Shown: positions 8,169 through 16,545, counted from the stretch's first letter. The stretch is DNA of 64,000 nucleotides from JAVJSD01 sp040219575 (GCA_040219575.1 JAVJSD010000054.1:1-64000), one strand, 5' to 3'. A program made the numbers and translations. The notes: generated by a model not told the origin, from the letters alone.

Positions 8169-8416
8169 CAAGGCGTGGGCGCTCCGAGGGCTTGCAGACG
8201 CTGCTCGGCATTGAACTTCTTCTGGGCGGCGGCTTCACGCGTGAGCTTGAATTCGGGGCCCGGGGCGAAGTACTGCACGTCGTCTTCGAGATAATGCGGA
8301 CTGGGCAGCACCTGGCCGCCGACGTCGATCTGGCAGCCGGTCACACTCAAGGCTCCGGCGACAGCGGCCGAACCCAGCAAGGCTCGCATCCAGTTTTGCG
8401 TGGCGAAGAGTTTCAT
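8168..8416 (-). CDS. Small lipoprotein A
   Basis: ATG 8416 gives 82 residues: a signal segment (RALLGSAAVAGALSVTGC) with lipobox SVTGC, then a short mature chain QIDVGGQVLPSPHYLEDDVQ and YFAPGPEFKLTREAAAQK. An upstream extension to 8530 is open but is not protein-like. It is the first gene of a two-gene unit with its paralogue (TGATG overlap at 8168). The conserved core is Y-F-x-x-x-P-x-F-x-L-(S/T)-x-E-A-A-A-Q. The short size and predicted lipidation suggest an envelope-attached structural or interaction peptide; the function is not known to me. Confidence 0.65.
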   Translation of the reverse strand: MKLFATQNWMRALLGSAAVAGALSVTGCQIDVGGQVLPSPHYLEDDVQYFAPGPEFKLTREAAAQKKFNAEQRLQALGAPTP

Positions 8417-8795
8417 CGATGGTGACTCCAACTTCCTTGCTGGCTGGCCTGGATGGCGTTCGATGGCGTCGTGCGAGGCGAAAAGAGGCGAAAAGATGTG
8501 TCCGCACGCCTTCCGGCGAACATTCGTCACAAGGGTTATCGTCGCCCCAAACCGCAGACTTTGACAAATCCGCCAAATTCTCGCCCCCCCGGACCGGATT
8601 GGGTATGATTACGGCGAGAACCGCTCAGCCGGCCGGCCCTCGGTCTGTCTGGGCTGTGTGATGGTCGACGACCCGGCGGTCCTCCCGACCAGCGTGCCCG
8701 CCGAAACGCGTGCCCGTCTCCCAGGGAGCAGTCACCCCGCCCTTGGTGGTGGTCGTCGATTCGACCTGCTGGCCTCTTCCGCGGAGAAACGGCTG
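8417..8795. other. Divergent intergenic region between lipoprotein pair and CHAT gene
   Basis: These 379 bases separate two divergently transcribed units. The plus-strand frame is open back to 8658, but I prefer ATG 8796 for the CHAT gene because of its GGAGA ribosome-binding site. TTGACA (8571-8576) and TATGAT (8604-8609) are both present on the plus strand but are 27 bases apart, too far for a standard promoter. No repeat family member is seen. Confidence 0.4.
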
Positions 8796-11700
8796 ATGGC
8801 GCAAGGCGCCCACGTTGGGAGGAATTCGACCCGCGGCCGCTTCACGGCCCAACGCTTCCGCCTGGGGCGCCATTCGCTGGGATGGCCATGTCTCGTCGTC
8901 GTGCTGGCATTGCTGGCGCTGGCTCGTCCGGCCGACGCGCAAATCGATCGCACCGTTCCCGGTCCGGACTACGACCTGGCCATGGCCGCCTTTCATGCCG
9001 GGGAGTTCGTCACCGCCGCTGAAGGATTCCAGGATGCGGCCCGGGCCGGCATCCGCACGCCCGACGGTCGTTGGATCGATTCCATCTGCTACTACTCGAT
9101 GACCGGGGAGTGCCTGTATCAGCAGGGCAACTTGCCCGAGGCGCTGGCGCAGTTCGAAGCCGCCCTGAAGCTGTACCTGCTCAACAGCAACTGGATGCTC
9201 AGCATCTCGTTCCCGAAGACCGTTTCGGCGGCCAGCACCGTTCCCCAGAAGCGCATCAATTGGGGAAAGACGGCGCGGAAGACCACGCTGGGCGACATCC
9301 CCGAACGCACGCTGTCGTTCCAGGGCCGGATCGACAACACCGGCTTGTTGCGGACCGGCGGCGTGGTGCGTCCCTCGGAGTATGTTCCGGTGCGGTCGCA
9401 GGAGGTGGTGCGTTGCACGGCGCTGGCGCTGCGGCGGCGGCGCGAACTGCTCGGGCCGGCCTGCGTGTACTCCCCCCTCACGGCGCAACTGTCCACCGCG
9501 CTGGCCGCGCGGGCGGCGTTGCCCAATCACTGGTCGCAGACGTGGGCCAACCTGCAACTCGGCCTGGGCTATGCGGCGGCGGGCAAGAATCCGCAGGCGA
9601 TCACGGCGCTGAAGAGCTCGCTGCTGGCGTCGGGCTCGTACGAACACGCGTTGACGTCGACGGCCTTGCTGGAACTCGGCAAGTTGGCGTTCATCGAGCG
9701 GAGCTACACGGCGGCGGGGAGTTTCTTCCTCGAGGCCACGTTTTCGGCCGCCATGTTCGACCAATTCGACGTGATGGAGGAAGCCTTCCGCTGGGGGCTG
9801 ATCACGCATCTGGTGAGCGGCGCGAAGGCGCCTTATCCACCGCTGGCCAACGCCGCGCTTTGGGCGGACAAATGGGGCTCACCGATGTTGGACGCCTCGC
9901 TGCACCTGCTGTTGGCGGAGAATCACGCCGCCCTGGGGCAGACCGCGCCGGCGGCCGCGGCGCTGGCGCAGGCGCAGCGGACGATGGCTCGTCGCGAAAT
10001 GGCGGTCTCGGCGCAGCTCGGCGCGCGGCTGCACTTCCAGACGGCTCAGGTCGAGTTCCTGCAAGGCAAAATCGCCGCCGGCGACGCGGCGCTCACCACC
10101 GCCATCAAAGCCAAACGCGCCGGCTCGCTGCGGCTGTTTCAGATCGCGCTGGTCGACAAGTGGTTCACCGCCGGCGCGCTCAGCCCCCGGGCGACGGCCG
10201 CGCTGTTCGACGAGACGCTCCGCGAACCGGCGGCCGCCGACTGGTCGATCGACGCGCTCGACACCTTCGCCGTGGCCGCCACGCCCAACCTGGTCGCCAT
10301 GGAGCACTGGTTCCTGCACACGCTCATCGAACGCAAGGACGTGGACAAGGCCCTCGACATCGGCGATCGCATCCGGCGCAAGCGGTTCTACACCACGCTT
10401 CCCTACGGCGGACGCCTGCTCGCGCTGCGCTGGATTCTCGGCGCCCCGCGCGCCGCACTCTCCGACCGGGCCATGCTGCAACAGCAAGACCTGTTGGTTC
10501 GCTATCCCGCCTACCGCGAATTGATCGCGCAGTCCAATGCCGCCCAGGAAGCGCTGGCCGCCTTGCCGTTGTCGGCGGAAACCGACGCGCAGAAGCAGGA
10601 GCAGCAGACGCAGTTCACGAAGTTGGCCAACGTCAGCACGTTGCAGGAAGGCCTGTTGCGGACCATCGCCGTGCAGCGCGAACCGTCGGACTTCGTGTTT
10701 CCGCCGCTGGTCGCCGCCGAGACGTTTCGCAAGTCGCTGGGCGACAAGCGGATCGCCATCGTCTTCCTGGCCACGTCGCAAGACCTGTTCGGCTTCGCCG
10801 TCAGCAAGAAGGAAGTGCACTACTGGCGCGTGCAAAACGCAGCCAAGCTGCGCGACACCATCGGCGCGTTGCTCAAATCGATTGGGCTGCGCGACCGCAA
10901 TCAACCGCTCAGCGCCGCCCAACTGAAGGACGACGCCTGGCGAAGCGCCTCGGCGAAACTGCTGGAGCAGTTGACCGGCGACCGCACCGGAAAAGTCTGG
11001 GAGCCGTTCGAGGAAGTGGTGATCGTTCCCGACGGTCCGTTGTGGTACGTCCCCTTCGAGGCGCTGTTGACGCCGGGCGAGGAGGGGCCCGAACCGCTGA
11101 TCTCGAAGCTTCAGGTGCGCTACGCCCCCACGATTTCGCTGGCCATGCCCGACGCGCGGGGGCGAACCCGAGAGGCCGTCACGGCGGTCGTCGCCGGTCG
11201 GCTCTATCCCCGCGACACCGACGAGCCGGCATTGTCGGCGACCCGCCAAATCGAGGCCGTGCTGCCCCGCACTTCCCGATTGCCGGAAAACCTCCCCGCG
11301 CCGAGCGGCCTGTTCGCCAAGCTCTGCGGGCGATTGGTCGTGCTCGACGACATTGAAGACCACGTGGGCGCCGCCTACGAGTGGTCGCCCATGCAAATCG
11401 ACCGCGGCAAGCCGGGCAGCGCGCTGGGAAATTGGTTCACACTCCCCTGGGGCGGGCCCGATACCGTCGTCCTGCCGGGCTTCCACACAACGGCGGAGAC
11501 GGGCTTGCGCGATCCTGGCGGCGGCGAAGATATCTTCCTCACGATCTGCGGCATGATGTCGACCGGCACGCGCACGGTGCTGCTGAGTCGTTGGCGGACG
11601 GCCGGCCGCACCAGCCACGAGCTTGTCCGCGAATTCGTCCAGGAACTGCCCCACACCGACGCCTCGGCCGCCTGGCAGCGAAGCGTGTATCTGCTGATGC

Positions 11701-12005
11701 ATAGCGATCTGGCGGCGGATGTGGAGCCGCGCGTGCAGTTGCCTCCGCTGGATTCGCCGCTGGCGGCGGATCACCCGTTTTTCTGGGCCGGCTACCTGCT
11801 GGCCGACAACGGAACGCAACCTCGAACCGACGAGGCGCCGGTCGACGACAAACCCGATCCGGCCGCACCCGATCCGGCGCCAGGTCCCATTGTTCCCGCC
11901 TTGATTGGTCCGCCCGACGAGAAGCTACCGGGCGCGCTCATTCCTGGAGTTCCTGCTCCCGGAGCACCCGGCGCCGCCGCGGCGCCGAAGCCTGAGCGAC
12001 CATAG
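8796..12005 (+). CDS. Secreted TPR protein with a degenerate CHAT (caspase-like) domain
   Basis: From ATG 8796 the protein has 1069 residues. A signal peptide (CLVVVLALLALARPADAQ) is followed by TPR-like helical repeats over roughly residues 50-500 (AAFHAGEFVTAAEGFQDAA; CLYQQGNLPEALAQFEAAL). A CHAT domain covers about residues 640-1010, and the tail is proline-rich. In the CHAT core the strand VVLPGFHTTAETG occupies the place of the usual V-V-L-S-A-C-E-T-G, so the nucleophilic Cys is absent. TVLLSRWRTAGRTSHELV then matches the later conserved strand. It is probably a non-proteolytic envelope scaffold. A GTG at 8658 is an alternative, less likely start. Confidence 0.82.
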   Translation: MAQGAHVGRNSTRGRFTAQRFRLGRHSLGWPCLVVVLALLALARPADAQIDRTVPGPDYDLAMAAFHAGEFVTAAEGFQDAARAGIRTPDGRWIDSICYYSMTGECLYQQGNLPEALAQFEAALKLYLLNSNWMLSISFPKTVSAASTVPQKRINWGKTARKTTLGDIPERTLSFQGRIDNTGLLRTGGVVRPSEYVPVRSQEVVRCTALALRRRRELLGPACVYSPLTAQLSTALAARAALPNHWSQTWANLQLGLGYAAAGKNPQAITALKSSLLASGSYEHALTSTALLELGKLAFIERSYTAAGSFFLEATFSAAMFDQFDVMEEAFRWGLITHLVSGAKAPYPPLANAALWADKWGSPMLDASLHLLLAENHAALGQTAPAAAALAQAQRTMARREMAVSAQLGARLHFQTAQVEFLQGKIAAGDAALTTAIKAKRAGSLRLFQIALVDKWFTAGALSPRATAALFDETLREPAAADWSIDALDTFAVAATPNLVAMEHWFLHTLIERKDVDKALDIGDRIRRKRFYTTLPYGGRLLALRWILGAPRAALSDRAMLQQQDLLVRYPAYRELIAQSNAAQEALAALPLSAETDAQKQEQQTQFTKLANVSTLQEGLLRTIAVQREPSDFVFPPLVAAETFRKSLGDKRIAIVFLATSQDLFGFAVSKKEVHYWRVQNAAKLRDTIGALLKSIGLRDRNQPLSAAQLKDDAWRSASAKLLEQLTGDRTGKVWEPFEEVVIVPDGPLWYVPFEALLTPGEEGPEPLISKLQVRYAPTISLAMPDARGRTREAVTAVVAGRLYPRDTDEPALSATRQIEAVLPRTSRLPENLPAPSGLFAKLCGRLVVLDDIEDHVGAAYEWSPMQIDRGKPGSALGNWFTLPWGGPDTVVLPGFHTTAETGLRDPGGGEDIFLTICGMMSTGTRTVLLSRWRTAGRTSHELVREFVQELPHTDASAAWQRSVYLLMHSDLAADVEPRVQLPPLDSPLAADHPFFWAGYLLADNGTQPRTDEAPVDDKPDPAAPDPAPGPIVPALIGPPDEKLPGALIPGVPAPGAPGAAAAPKPERP

Positions 12006-12040
12006 CCGGACAGCGCCGCTTTGGCCCGTCCAGAAATCAT

Positions 12041-12110
12041 ACAAGCACGACGCGCCAGCGAGTGGGGCCGACCGCTGATCCCTCACTCACTCACTTGCGC
12101 GTCGTGCTTC
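12041..12110. repeat. Inverted repeat family A, copy 1 (bidirectional terminator-like)
   Basis: ACAAGCACGACGCGCCAGCG (12041-12060) is mirrored by an arm ending GCGCGTCGTGCTT at 12109, forming a long imperfect hairpin. It lies between the convergent stops at 12005 and 12151. A second copy lies at 46374-46453. Confidence 0.75.
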
Positions 12111-12150
12111 CATACTGGCCCAAGCGGCGCCGTCCAATGAAGGACGAACT

Positions 12151-12882
12151 TTACACGGTCGCCGGTTCGGTGGCGTCGTCGAACTCGCGCCACTGTCCGT
12201 CGATCAAACGTTGGTGGGGGCGATAGTTCGCCTTGTAGGCCATATGCGATGATTCGGCGATGTAGTAGCCGAGATACAATTGCCGCAGCCCCCATCGGCG
12301 GCAGAGTTCGATCTGTGTCAGGATCGAATACACGCCGGGACTCAGCTTGCCGCACTGCGGATCGAAGAAGCAATACACCGCCGACAGGCTCGTCGTGCCG
12401 CGGTCGGCGATGGCGACGGCGATCAACTTCTCCCGCACGCGGAACGTCAATTCCAGCGTGTCGCAACAGGAACGCACCAGGAACTCGCCGTACTCCACCG
12501 CGTCGATATCCGACTCGCCCTGATTGAGTCCCCGCAGGTTGCGATGTTTGTTGAACAACGCCACGCGCTCCTCGTCGATCGCCGGCGAGCCGCAGTCGAC
12601 GCGGATCGCGGCGTCGCCGCGTCGCTTCACCCGCCGCTGCGTGCGATTCGGTTGAAAACGCGCCACATCGACGCGGATCGCCTCGCAAGCCTTGCAATGG
12701 GGGCAGTGCGGACGATAGAGCATGATGCCCGCCCGGCGGTCGCCCTGGGCCATGCAGTCGTCGAACTCCTCGGCCTCCAGGTTGCGCAGTGGGAATCGCA
12801 TCGGCAAACAGGCATCGCGTCCTTTCAGGTAAGGACACGGCTCGAGGTAGTTGCTGACGATCAACTCCGCGAATTGAACCAT
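12151..12882 (-). CDS. bpt: Aspartate/glutamate leucyltransferase (Bpt)
   Basis: The 243-residue protein matches bacterial Bpt/ATE1 aminoacyl-tRNA-protein transferases. An N-terminal cysteine-rich segment has CPYL near residue 16 and CPHCKACEAIRVDV near residues 60-75. The conserved core includes FQPNRTQRR, the GT/S-A-V-Y-C-F-F-D-P motif (TSLSAVYCFFDP) and a C-terminal LYLGYYIAESSHMAYKANYR. The enzyme moves Leu (or Arg) from charged tRNA onto N-terminal Asp or Glu, marking proteins for ClpAP/ClpS degradation by the N-degron rule. The start is ATG 12882. It is a single gene, convergent with the CHAT gene across repeat family A. Confidence 0.92.
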   Translation of the reverse strand: MVQFAELIVSNYLEPCPYLKGRDACLPMRFPLRNLEAEEFDDCMAQGDRRAGIMLYRPHCPHCKACEAIRVDVARFQPNRTQRRVKRRGDAAIRVDCGSPAIDEERVALFNKHRNLRGLNQGESDIDAVEYGEFLVRSCCDTLELTFRVREKLIAVAIADRGTTSLSAVYCFFDPQCGKLSPGVYSILTQIELCRRWGLRQLYLGYYIAESSHMAYKANYRPHQRLIDGQWREFDDATEPATV

Positions 12883-12947
12883 TGCTTGCGTGCCTCGCGA
12901 ATGCCGACTAGGCTCAGTTTCAACGCGCCGTCGTTGCCGGTCCTTCG

Positions 12948-13010
12948 GTAGCGGGACTCGCCGGAATGCCGAAGGTTCTCTCTACATCGAAAGTCTGGCA
13001 AGTTCCGCTA
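12948..13010. repeat. Inverted repeat family B, copy 1
   Basis: GTAGCGGGACTCGCCGGAAT opens the element at 12948 and AAGTCTGGCAAGTTCCGCTA closes it at 13010. The ends are inverted relative to each other, and each half is itself a small hairpin. It lies in the gap upstream of the DUF1080 gene. Better-matched copies lie at 14007-14070 and 14969-15034. Confidence 0.65.
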
Positions 13011-13072
13011 AGAGTCTTCAAAGGGGCCGAGGTCTACCTCTCAACATACCAATTTCACCGGAAACAAAAACA

Positions 13073-13972
13073 ATGCTCCACCGAAACTTCATGCGGTTTT
13101 CCGCAGGCGCGATCGCCGGATTGATCTTGCTGGGCGGAATGGTTCCTCTGCTGGCGTTCTGGGCCGAAGAGTACAAGAGCGGGATCATCTGGCCCGAGCC
13201 AGCGATCGTCGATCCGGGGCCGGCGGCGGAACAACCCGCGGCGGCGCCCTCCGACGCCATCGTGCTGTTCGACGGAACCGACCTGTCGGCGTTCAAGGGC
13301 GGCGAGAGTTGTGAAATCAAGGACGGCGCGGCGACGATGGGCAAGGGCGGCCTCACCACCAAACAGGCGTTCGGCGACTGCCAGTTGCATCTCGAATTCG
13401 CCACGCCTGCCGAAGTCAAGGGAAGCGGCCAGGGTCGCGGCAATAGCGGCGTCTACCTGATGGGCAAGTACGAAATCCAGATTCTCGATTCGTATGAAAA
13501 CGAGACCTACTTCGACGGCCAGTGCGGCGCCGTTTACAAACAACAGCCGCCCATCGTCAACGCCTCGCGCGGCCCCGGCCAGTGGCAGACGTACGACATC
13601 CTGTTCGAGGCTCCCCGCTTCGACGCCAAGGGAAACGTGCTGAAGAAGGCCGTGGTCACCGTGCTGCACAACGGCGTGCTGATTCACAATCATCTCCAGC
13701 TCGAAGGCTCGACCTCCTACACCGAACCCGCCAAATACTCGAAACATCCCGCCAAGTTGCCGTTCAACATCCAGTACCACGGCAACCCCGTGCGGCTGCG
13801 GAACATCTGGGTTCGCGAAGCGGTGCATCCACTGGTTGGTCTGAAACCGGCGCCCGCCGGCGCGCAACCCGTCGATGACAAGGTCGAGGTCAAAAAGCCC
13901 AAGAAGCAACAGGACGGCGCCAAGCCCCAAGCGAACAAGGGCCCGGCGAACAAGGGCGGCGAAGAGAACTAA
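13073..13972 (+). CDS. Secreted DUF1080 protein (3-keto-disaccharide hydrolase-like)
   Basis: I start at ATG 13073 (MLHRNFMRFSAG), giving 299 residues; ATG 13091 is possible. A hydrophobic signal/anchor (residues 7-28) precedes a concanavalin-like DUF1080 domain (~65-265). Family marks are IVLFDGTDLSAFKGG, GNSGVYLMGKYEIQILDSYE, YKQQPP, GQWQTYDILFEAPRFD and NIQYHGNPVRLRNIWVR. Planctomycetes carry many such proteins, and some members cleave 3-keto-glycosides. The last ~35 residues are a lysine-rich, low-complexity tail. The protein is expected in the periplasm or attached to the membrane. Confidence 0.85.
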   Translation: MLHRNFMRFSAGAIAGLILLGGMVPLLAFWAEEYKSGIIWPEPAIVDPGPAAEQPAAAPSDAIVLFDGTDLSAFKGGESCEIKDGAATMGKGGLTTKQAFGDCQLHLEFATPAEVKGSGQGRGNSGVYLMGKYEIQILDSYENETYFDGQCGAVYKQQPPIVNASRGPGQWQTYDILFEAPRFDAKGNVLKKAVVTVLHNGVLIHNHLQLEGSTSYTEPAKYSKHPAKLPFNIQYHGNPVRLRNIWVREAVHPLVGLKPAPAGAQPVDDKVEVKKPKKQQDGAKPQANKGPANKGGEEN

Positions 13973-14006
13973 GCTCTGTCCAAGAAGGCCGCAGCCGCGC
14001 GGTTCT

Positions 14007-14070
14007 GTAGCGGAACTCGCCAGAGTTCCGAATTTGACGGTGCATTTCGGAAGTCTGGCGACTTCCGCTC
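14007..14070. repeat. Inverted repeat family B, copy 2
   Basis: GTAGCGGAACTCGCCAGAGT (14007-14026) pairs with CGGAAGTCTGGCGACTTCCG (14048-14067). It lies between the convergent DUF1080 and metallopeptidase genes. A half copy, GTCGGAAATCTGGCGGCTTC, follows at about 14122. Position suggests a bidirectional terminator. Confidence 0.75.
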
Positions 14071-14160
14071 CAAATCATTCGACATCGGTCTCGTGGTCGG
14101 GAGGGCCCGTCGCCCGCTGCGTCGTCGGAAATCTGGCGGCTTCCGTCGCGCGAATTGGCG

Positions 14161-14799
14161 CTATTGACGGACCAGCTTGGGATGCGGCACCTTCACGCCG
14201 TACACGCCCCCGTGGCGGCGGTAGAGCGTGTCGAAGTCGTCGTGCAAAAACGAGTACAACGACCCGGGCGGACCGAGCGCCAACCACTGTTCGGCCAGCA
14301 CCGCCATCTGCGCGTCGTACTCGCTCTGCGATTGCGTGTGGACGTGGCAGCGGCCCGGATGCCGACGGATATCGCCGTCGAAGTTCGGACTCACATGCCA
14401 CAACTCGTGGAACACCGTGATCAACTTCTCGCGAAACGTTTCGTCGAGAAAACGGGGCAGGTAGAAGCTGAGGATGTACAGCATCTCCCGGCCATCGACC
14501 GCGTACAGCCGCTGCACCGTGTACGACTGCCCGCGCCGCCGGGTGGTCAACGAGCCCGCTTCAAACCGCATCGGCGTCAGCGTGGCGTAGAGCCCATGCC
14601 GCACGCGCTTGCGGGCTTGCGAGAACGACACCGCCACGCGATCCATGTCGATGTGCCCCAGCGCCGGCAGTCGATGCGTGATGTCTTCGCAAAGATCGCG
14701 CATGTGCGCCGTGAAATCGAAACCGCTCCTCCCACCCACGCCATGCGTGGAGTGCGCGGTGGATTGCCGACGTTTGTTTACACTTCCTTGCCTCAGCAT
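14161..14799 (-). CDS. Putative HExxH metallopeptidase
   Basis: The 212-residue protein carries one clear motif, FHELWHVSP (residues ~127-135), a His-Glu-x-x-His zinc site. A possible third ligand lies downstream in the conserved stretch GRCHVHTQSQSEYDAQM. There is no signal peptide, so it is probably cytosolic. The rest resembles small 'putative metallopeptidase' proteins seen in phages and bacteria; I cannot name a substrate. The first ~30 residues are low in complexity, and the Met of MRDLCEDITHRL is an alternative start. It is a single gene, convergent with the DUF1080 gene. Confidence 0.6.
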   Translation of the reverse strand: MLRQGSVNKRRQSTAHSTHGVGGRSGFDFTAHMRDLCEDITHRLPALGHIDMDRVAVSFSQARKRVRHGLYATLTPMRFEAGSLTTRRRGQSYTVQRLYAVDGREMLYILSFYLPRFLDETFREKLITVFHELWHVSPNFDGDIRRHPGRCHVHTQSQSEYDAQMAVLAEQWLALGPPGSLYSFLHDDFDTLYRRHGGVYGVKVPHPKLVRQ

Positions 14800-14900
14800 G
14801 GGCGTCTCCGTAGCGCCAGGCCGTGAGTTGCTCTATTCCGTGGGACAAGCATAGTCGCACCGCACCGCCGCGACAATCCGAACTGCCGCAGGCGATCGTA

Positions 14901-14921
14901 GCCGACGCTGCCAGCGTCGGC
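14901..14921. repeat. Short palindrome family G, copy 1
   Basis: GCCGACGCTGCCAGCGTCGG followed by C is a near-perfect 21-base palindrome. A sequence-shifted relative (CCGATGCTGGCAGCATCGG) lies at 15096-15114, and another copy at 51082-51098. Confidence 0.7.
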
Positions 14922-14968
14922 GCTTCGAGTTCTCCCAGGGAACGGTGAAAGTGCGGTCGGGAAACGTC

Positions 14969-15034
14969 GTAGCGGAAGTCGTGAGACTTCCGACGGCATT
15001 GTAGAAACGGAGGAACTCTCACGAGCTCCGCTAC
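14969..15034. repeat. Inverted repeat family B, copy 3
   Basis: GTAGCGGAAGTCGTGAGACT begins the element at 14969, and the other end reads CTCACGAGCTCCGCTAC, closing at 15034. Each half is a hairpin and the halves are inverted. It lies between two divergent genes, so a terminator role is not obvious for this copy. Confidence 0.7.
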
Positions 15035-15095
15035 AAGTCGATTTGCCATGTCGGGCGCTTCCATACGGAGCCTGGCGCTGCTCGACAAATCGCGA

Positions 15096-15114
15096 CCGAT
15101 GCTGGCAGCATCGG
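15096..15114. repeat. Short palindrome family G, copy 2
   Basis: CCGATGCTGGCAGCATCGG is a perfect 19-base palindrome around one central base. It differs from copy 1 by compensating changes in both arms, so pairing, rather than sequence, appears to be kept. Confidence 0.65.
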
Positions 15115-15215
15115 CTGCGCGCCCCGTGCGCTGGGCAACCGCGTTGCGGCGGACTATCATGAAAGTCCCTCTGGACGCCGTCCCACCGTCTTTCCCCGCC
15201 CGAGAGAGTTGTACG

Positions 15216-16517
15216 ATGAAAGCCCGCTGCTTGCCCGCCTTTTTGTTGTTGTGCGCTTTGCCCGCTTCGCTCGGATTGCTTCCTGCTCCGCGCGGACTCG
15301 CCGCCGATTGGATGCAGTTCCGCGGACCGGGCGGCGTCGCCAACAGCCCGTCCACGAATCTGCCCGCCAAGTGGTCGCTGACGGAGAACCTGCTGTGGCG
15401 CACCGAATTGCCCGGCTTGGGAACTTCCAGCCCGATCACGGTGGGAGACAAGATCTATCTCACCGCCTACTCGGGCTACGGCGTCGAACCGTCGCAGGGC
15501 GACATGGCCGACCTGATGCGGCACGTCGTCTGCCTCGATCGGACCAACGGGCAGATCGTGTGGACGAAGGACTTCGCGCCGCGCCTGCCCGAGTCGGACT
15601 ATTCCGGCGGCAACAATTCGCGGCATGGATACGCCAGTAGCACCATCGCCAGCGACGGCGAACATCTCTATGTGTTCTTCGGTAAGAGCGGCGTCTACTG
15701 TCTCGACCTCGACGGCAAGGAAATCTGGCGCACGCTGGTCGGCGACGGCACGCGGGGGTGGGGATCGTCGAACTCGCCAGTGCTCTACAAAGACACCGTG
15801 ATCATCAACGCCAGCATTGAAAGCGGCCGCCTGCTCGCGCTCGACAAGAAGACCGGCGAAACGCGCTGGGAGGCGGAAGAGCAGCTGAAGGGTTCGTGGA
15901 ACACGCCGATTCTGGTGGATGTCGAGGGCGGCAAGCAGGAACTGGTGGTCTGTGTTCCCGAGACGATCCTGGGCGTCGATCCCGACACCGGCGCCACGCT
16001 GTGGACCTGCGATGGCATTCCGGATCGCGGCTATGTGTGTCCCAGCGCCATCGTGCACGACGGCGTCGTGTACGCCATCGGCGGCCGTAAGAACACGGCC
16101 ATCGCCGTTCGCGCCGGCGGACGCGGCGATGTGACCGAAACGCACATGCTGTGGGAGACGCCCGCCGGTTCGAACGTGTCGTCGCCGATCTATCACGACG
16201 GCCACCTGTACTGGATGCACGAGAGCCGCGGCGCCTTCAACTGCATCGACGCCAAGACCGGCGAACTGGTCTTCTCGGAGCGCGTCGAGCCGCGCCCCGG
16301 CCTGGTGTACTCCAGCGTCACCTTCGCCGACGGCAAGGTGATCGCCGTCTCGCAGTACGACGGCGCGTTCGTGCTGGCCGCCAAGCCGGAGTTCGAGTTG
16401 ATTTCGCACAACACGTTCGCCGGCGACGACGCCCGGGCCAACGCCTGTCCGGTGGTCGACGGCCAGCGTCTGCTGCTGCGCAACGACAAGTACCTCTACT
16501 GCATCGGCACGAAGTAA
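15216..16517 (+). CDS. Secreted PQQ-type beta-propeller (quinoprotein-like) protein
   Basis: ATG 15216 gives 433 residues: signal peptide (LPAFLLLCALPASLGLLPAP, cleaved near LAADW), then a beta-propeller. The first blade has the planctomycete signature WMQFRGPGG and WRTELPGLGTSSPITVGDKI. Repeats of the form D-x-x-T-G-x-x-x-W follow (DRTNGQIVW, DKKTGETRW, DPDTGATLW, DAKTGELVF), as in PQQ_2/BamB-like propellers. There is no C-terminal domain and no haem site. Whether it binds PQQ cannot be told from sequence. The protein is periplasmic or exported. It stands alone, followed by three copies of repeat family C. Confidence 0.85.
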   Translation: MKARCLPAFLLLCALPASLGLLPAPRGLAADWMQFRGPGGVANSPSTNLPAKWSLTENLLWRTELPGLGTSSPITVGDKIYLTAYSGYGVEPSQGDMADLMRHVVCLDRTNGQIVWTKDFAPRLPESDYSGGNNSRHGYASSTIASDGEHLYVFFGKSGVYCLDLDGKEIWRTLVGDGTRGWGSSNSPVLYKDTVIINASIESGRLLALDKKTGETRWEAEEQLKGSWNTPILVDVEGGKQELVVCVPETILGVDPDTGATLWTCDGIPDRGYVCPSAIVHDGVVYAIGGRKNTAIAVRAGGRGDVTETHMLWETPAGSNVSSPIYHDGHLYWMHESRGAFNCIDAKTGELVFSERVEPRPGLVYSSVTFADGKVIAVSQYDGAFVLAAKPEFELISHNTFAGDDARANACPVVDGQRLLLRNDKYLYCIGTK

Positions 16518-16522
16518 CGCCC

Positions 16523-16545
16523 GTAGGGCAGGCTGGAAGCCTGCC
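16523..16545. repeat. Palindrome family C, copy 1
   Basis: GTAGGGCAGGCTGGAAGCCT followed by GCC contains the 17-base palindrome GGCAGGCT-G-GAAGCCTGCC core, six bases after the propeller stop. Two further copies follow within 160 bases. Confidence 0.75.

Larger units (their letters stand above)
14800..15215. other. Divergent intergenic region rich in palindromes
   Basis: These 416 bases hold at least three palindromic elements: 14901-14921, 14969-15034 and 15096-15114. I see no convincing gene. The plus-strand frame is open from 15048 into the propeller gene but reads as translated repeat sequence, so the start is placed at ATG 15216. Confidence 0.6.

Noticed and set aside
8571..8609. TTGACA and TATGAT upstream of the CHAT gene
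   Set aside because: The boxes are 27 bases apart, too far for a sigma-70 promoter.
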